Shown here: positions 61,948 through 64,000 of the stretch, piece by piece | Position numbering within the stretch: position 1 is the first letter of the stretch | How the letters are laid out: every line of letters begins with the position of its first letter | Made by a program: the position numbers and the translations under genes | The notes under the pieces: model-generated | The model's input: only the letters and a program-made list of their open reading frames with translations | Told to the model about the DNA's origin: nothing | Database searches by the model: none | DNA from: an uncultured Christensenellaceae bacterium | GTDB taxonomy: Bacteria; Bacillota; Clostridia; Christensenellales; CAG-314 | Direction: 5' to 3' | DNA length: 64,000 nt | Assembly: GCA_910587795.1 (NCBI GenBank) | Contig: CAJUNH010000004.1 | Location: forward strand, 85,614-149,613

Positions 61948-62646
61948 ATGAGTAATCCCTATCAAAGTATTTATGAATATAAAGAAAAAAGAAAATCGGC
62001 AATTATTTTTCTTTCTATTGCCGTTGCGCTTTTTCTTGCATTTATCGGCTTTTTTACTTGGAATACCGTGCGTATGCGTAATTACGAATTAAATTATGAT
62101 AAAATAAAAGGTTCTGTTGCGGGTGTTAAAGAGAGTTCTTCCGTTCACGGCAGGGCACACAGAACATACTATTATCTTGTTATTTCTTATACGTTTAACG
62201 GGCAGGAATATCAATTTACCGATATAACGGGACATAGATATTTAACCCAATCTATGATTGATAATCCTGTGGAAATTTATGTGGATCCGCAAAGTCCAAA
62301 CAAAGCGGAGGTGTTAACCTCGTCAGACTTTGCTTCAATAATCTGCGCTTGCTTTTTTGCCTTTTTTTGCGTTGCGTATTCTGTCGGGATGAATCTCTTG
62401 TTAAGCAGTAAATGCAGTTCTTTTAAAAAAAGATGCTTGTTTGTGTGGGGAATAGAAGTATTACTTGGAACTGTGTTTTTACTGTTGTTTTGGCTTGGAC
62501 TTCCGCATAGCGGTTTCGGCGAAGTTTTTGTCCGCATCGAAGGAGCGGTAGGCGTAACAGTGGTAACGGGTATCGTATTGTGCGTCGCGTTGATTGACGG
62601 TTTGCTTACAAAAAAGTTTAAAATTAAAATATACTATCACTCTTAA
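61948..62646 (+). CDS. DUF3592 membrane protein
   Basis: A 232-residue protein. Membrane segments at about 18-40, 137-157, 171-191 and 203-222. The loop after the first segment (about 50-130) has the DUF3592 layout: a beta domain with YYLVISYTFNGQEYQF and EIYVDPQSPNKAEVL. AAGGCGG before the ATG. The family's function is unknown. Confidence 0.82.
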   Translation: MSNPYQSIYEYKEKRKSAIIFLSIAVALFLAFIGFFTWNTVRMRNYELNYDKIKGSVAGVKESSSVHGRAHRTYYYLVISYTFNGQEYQFTDITGHRYLTQSMIDNPVEIYVDPQSPNKAEVLTSSDFASIICACFFAFFCVAYSVGMNLLLSSKCSSFKKRCLFVWGIEVLLGTVFLLLFWLGLPHSGFGEVFVRIEGAVGVTVVTGIVLCVALIDGLLTKKFKIKIYYHS

Positions 62647-62650
62647 CAAA

Positions 62651-62694
62651 TACGGCAGTCATTGCGTTTTACGCTTTGACTGCCTTTTTGCTTT
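62651..62694 (+). terminator. terminator of the DUF3592 gene
   Basis: GGCAGTCA pairs with TGACTGCC, followed by TTTTTG. Confidence 0.85.
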
Positions 62695-62894
62695 TTCTCT
62701 ATCGGGCGGCAGTTTGGCATAAATGTTTTGCTTTTGTCGTTAAAATAGATAACCGATATTTCGAGCGGTATTTGCTTATTTATATTTGATACTCCGTTAA
62801 TACTTTATAACCCAACCCAAACCCGCCCACAGCGGGCTTGCTTTTTCGTTCCGTGTTCCGTAGTGCCAATAAGGTAATAGTAACTTATTGCCAC

Positions 62895-62990
62895 ACGGGG
62901 CGGCTGTCGCCGCCCCGTATTGTGCCGTATTTACCCCAAAAGTGTTACAGTGTTACGGGGTGGACTAAGGTAATACTATGTCCACCCCGT
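62895..62990. repeat. GC-rich inverted repeats
   Basis: ACGGGGCGGC/GCCGCCCCGT (62895-62918) and ACGGGGTGGAC/GTCCACCCCGT (62955-62990). The unit GTTACGGGGTG recurs at about 62952 and 63017. They lie between the core region and the sigma-like gene and may mark a mobile-element end. Confidence 0.65.
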
Positions 62991-63040
62991 CGGCATAACG
63001 CTTGAATTTGCGTTACACGTTACGGGGTGAACGGGTAATA

Positions 63041-63451
63041 TTATATACTGCAATCGCGTAATTCCTTTTGCAAGCGTTTGCGTATCGTTTTCATACGTTG
63101 CGATATAGCGGTATGCGATACGCCCGTTTGACTTGCAATTTGCCGCATTGTCATTTCCTCGTAATAGAATTTCCGCACCAACTCGCGCCGCTTCTCCGAA
63201 AGCGTTAATAATGCTTTATGTACGCGCTCTGTATTATCGCGCCGTATAATGATTGCAAGCGTATCTGCGGACTTGTCCTCAAAGTCTATGCCGTTTTCGA
63301 TTAAATAGTATAGAGAGGTGTGCCGCCGCGTTTCCCGCCAATGGTTGCGTTTTTCTTGCTGTAATAATTCCAAATGTATTTTGTAAAATTCTTCCGTAAC
63401 CTCAACTTCATTAGTAGTTCCGTCCACAAACTTATATATAATTACTTGCAT
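63041..63451 (-). CDS. sigma-70-like region 4 protein, mobile-element type
   Basis: A 136-residue protein from ATG 63451 behind GGAGG. The N-terminus (VIIYKFVDGTTNEVEVTEEF) is typical of small sigma-factor-like proteins of Clostridial conjugative elements and phages. The C-terminal HTH is LSEKRRELVRKFYYEEMTMR and TGVSHTAISQRMKTIRKRL. No region 2 is present, so it is a sigma-like activator, not a full sigma factor. It suggests that an integrative element starts here. Confidence 0.75.
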   Translation of the reverse strand: MQVIIYKFVDGTTNEVEVTEEFYKIHLELLQQEKRNHWRETRRHTSLYYLIENGIDFEDKSADTLAIIIRRDNTERVHKALLTLSEKRRELVRKFYYEEMTMRQIASQTGVSHTAISQRMKTIRKRLQKELRDCSI

Positions 63452-63521
63452 ATAGAAAGCCTCCACTTATAAGCACGGCGACGGCGTTGTGGTAAGGTTT
63501 TTTATAAAAATTCTCGAAAAT

Positions 63522-63577
63522 AAAAAGCCCGACAAACTTTCAGACTTAATTCAGCCTTGAAAATCTGTCGGGTTTTA
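63522..63577. terminator. hairpin between mobile-element genes
   Basis: CCCGACA (63528-63534) pairs with TGTCGGG (63566-63572), followed by TTTTAC; A-run before it. Confidence 0.65.
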
Positions 63578-63603
63578 CTCTTTCATTGAGAGCCATAACA
63601 CCT

Positions 63604-63678
63604 ATGACAAACGCCAGCTGTAACCGTGCGTGCGATTACTGCCCGATATTCCATTGCGAGGGTATAGGCGTTTTATGA
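63604..63678 (+). CDS. 24-residue Cys-rich ORF
   Basis: MTNASCNRACDYCPIFHCEG and four more residues; four Cys in CxxxCxxCx4C. Tiny and without a clear ribosome site. Similar small Cys-rich frames occur in conjugative elements. Confidence 0.35.
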   Translation: MTNASCNRACDYCPIFHCEGIGVL

Positions 63679-63695
63679 GGTATCTAAGTATAAAA

Positions 63696-63766
63696 AAAGA
63701 ATTGAGTGCGCCATTTATTGCTCCCGAAAGTTTTTTATGTTTTTACTTTCGTACACTCAATTCTTT
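63696..63766. repeat. long inverted repeat
   Basis: AAAGAATTGAGTG (63696-63708) pairs with CACTCAATTCTTT (63754-63766), with an inner CGAAAGT/ACTTTCG. It is a terminator-like or element-specific structure. Confidence 0.65.
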
Positions 63767-63791
63767 ATTTGCTTAAAGATTTATTCTGTTG

Positions 63792-63953
63792 TTAGATTTT
63801 ATTCTCTAATGCTTTTTGAATAATGATTTTGCCGTCCTTGATTTCTATTTGTAGTTTTGCCTTGCATTTCGGGCAATATATTTCTACATTCGAGTCGTCA
63901 CCAGCCTTGAATAATTTATACCCGCATTCGGGACATACAACGTAGTTTGTCAT
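63792..63953 (-). CDS. Com-like small zinc-ribbon protein
   Basis: A 53-residue protein on the minus strand: CPECGYKLF and YCPKCKAKLQIEI form two CxxC pairs as in Com-type phage translational regulators. ATG 63962 in the same frame is an alternative start. It supports a mobile element at the right edge. Confidence 0.6.
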   Translation of the reverse strand: MTNYVVCPECGYKLFKAGDDSNVEIYCPKCKAKLQIEIKDGKIIIQKALENKI

Positions 63954-64000
63954 TGTTTGCATTTACAATCTTTTAACCTATTATCTGTTATAAATGTGCA

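Noticed and set aside
1..64000. CRISPR array
   Set aside because: No regularly spaced direct repeats were found.

Overview
The window reads as a chromosome segment of an uncultured, low-to-moderate GC Gram-positive (Bacillota, Clostridia-like), probably a gut anaerobe. The reasons are strong AGGAGG-type ribosome sites, an hrcA-grpE-dnaK-dnaJ operon behind a CIRCE operator, a prmA-mtaB-HIT-rpsU order typical of Bacillota, a CwlD-type amidase that suggests spore formation, a VanW protein, and a UvrX-type polymerase with a YolD partner. No 16S rRNA or other species marker is present, so this is inference.

Layout. 1-3.7 kb: 3' end of an RHS/YD-repeat polymorphic toxin gene with a putative immunity gene, then an orphan TNT-type toxin tip with a second putative immunity gene. 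3.7-6.6 kb: phage-tail-like small genes and two nucleotidyltransferase genes. 6.7-15.2 kb: an L-arabinose locus with a divergent AraC regulator, araM-like dehydrogenase, a large membrane-anchored alpha/beta hydrolase, FGGY kinase, araD and araA. 15.5-17.7 kb: a Y-family polymerase/YolD pair behind a promoter that carries a LexA-like box. 18.08 kb: tRNA-Ala(CGC).

18.2-30 kb is the accessory zone: a membrane-anchored Mrr-like nuclease with a HEPN-like partner, a small zinc-ribbon protein, a decayed YdeI gene beside an HxlR regulator, a radical SAM gene, a BspA-type leucine-rich-repeat protein, a membrane protein plus STAND NTPase that ends in a DUF1292 domain, an mtnN fragment, and a two-HTH XRE regulator facing a broken gene.

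30-55 kb is core-like and almost wholly on the + strand: HAD phosphatase, PHP phosphoesterase, VanW protein, dnaB, glnS, two zinc-ribbon-array proteins, a compact alaS, a lipoprotein, cyclodeaminase (minus strand), heat-shock operon, PadR regulator, prmA, mtaB, DUF3781, HIT, rpsU (58 codons), recX and DUF378. 55-62.6 kb holds a ferritin-like gene with a 43-residue partner, a DnaA-box cluster, cwlD, YbaK, a transglutaminase lipoprotein and small membrane proteins. 62.6-64 kb looks like the edge of a mobile element: GC-rich inverted repeats, a phage/ICE-type sigma-like protein and small Cys-rich ORFs.

Best candidates for undescribed biology are the STAND-DUF1292/membrane-protein operon (25.5-27.7 kb), the membrane-anchored hydrolase inside the arabinose locus, and three genes whose promoters end at the start codon (leaderless mRNAs). 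All of these rest on reading the sequence only; no database search was run.
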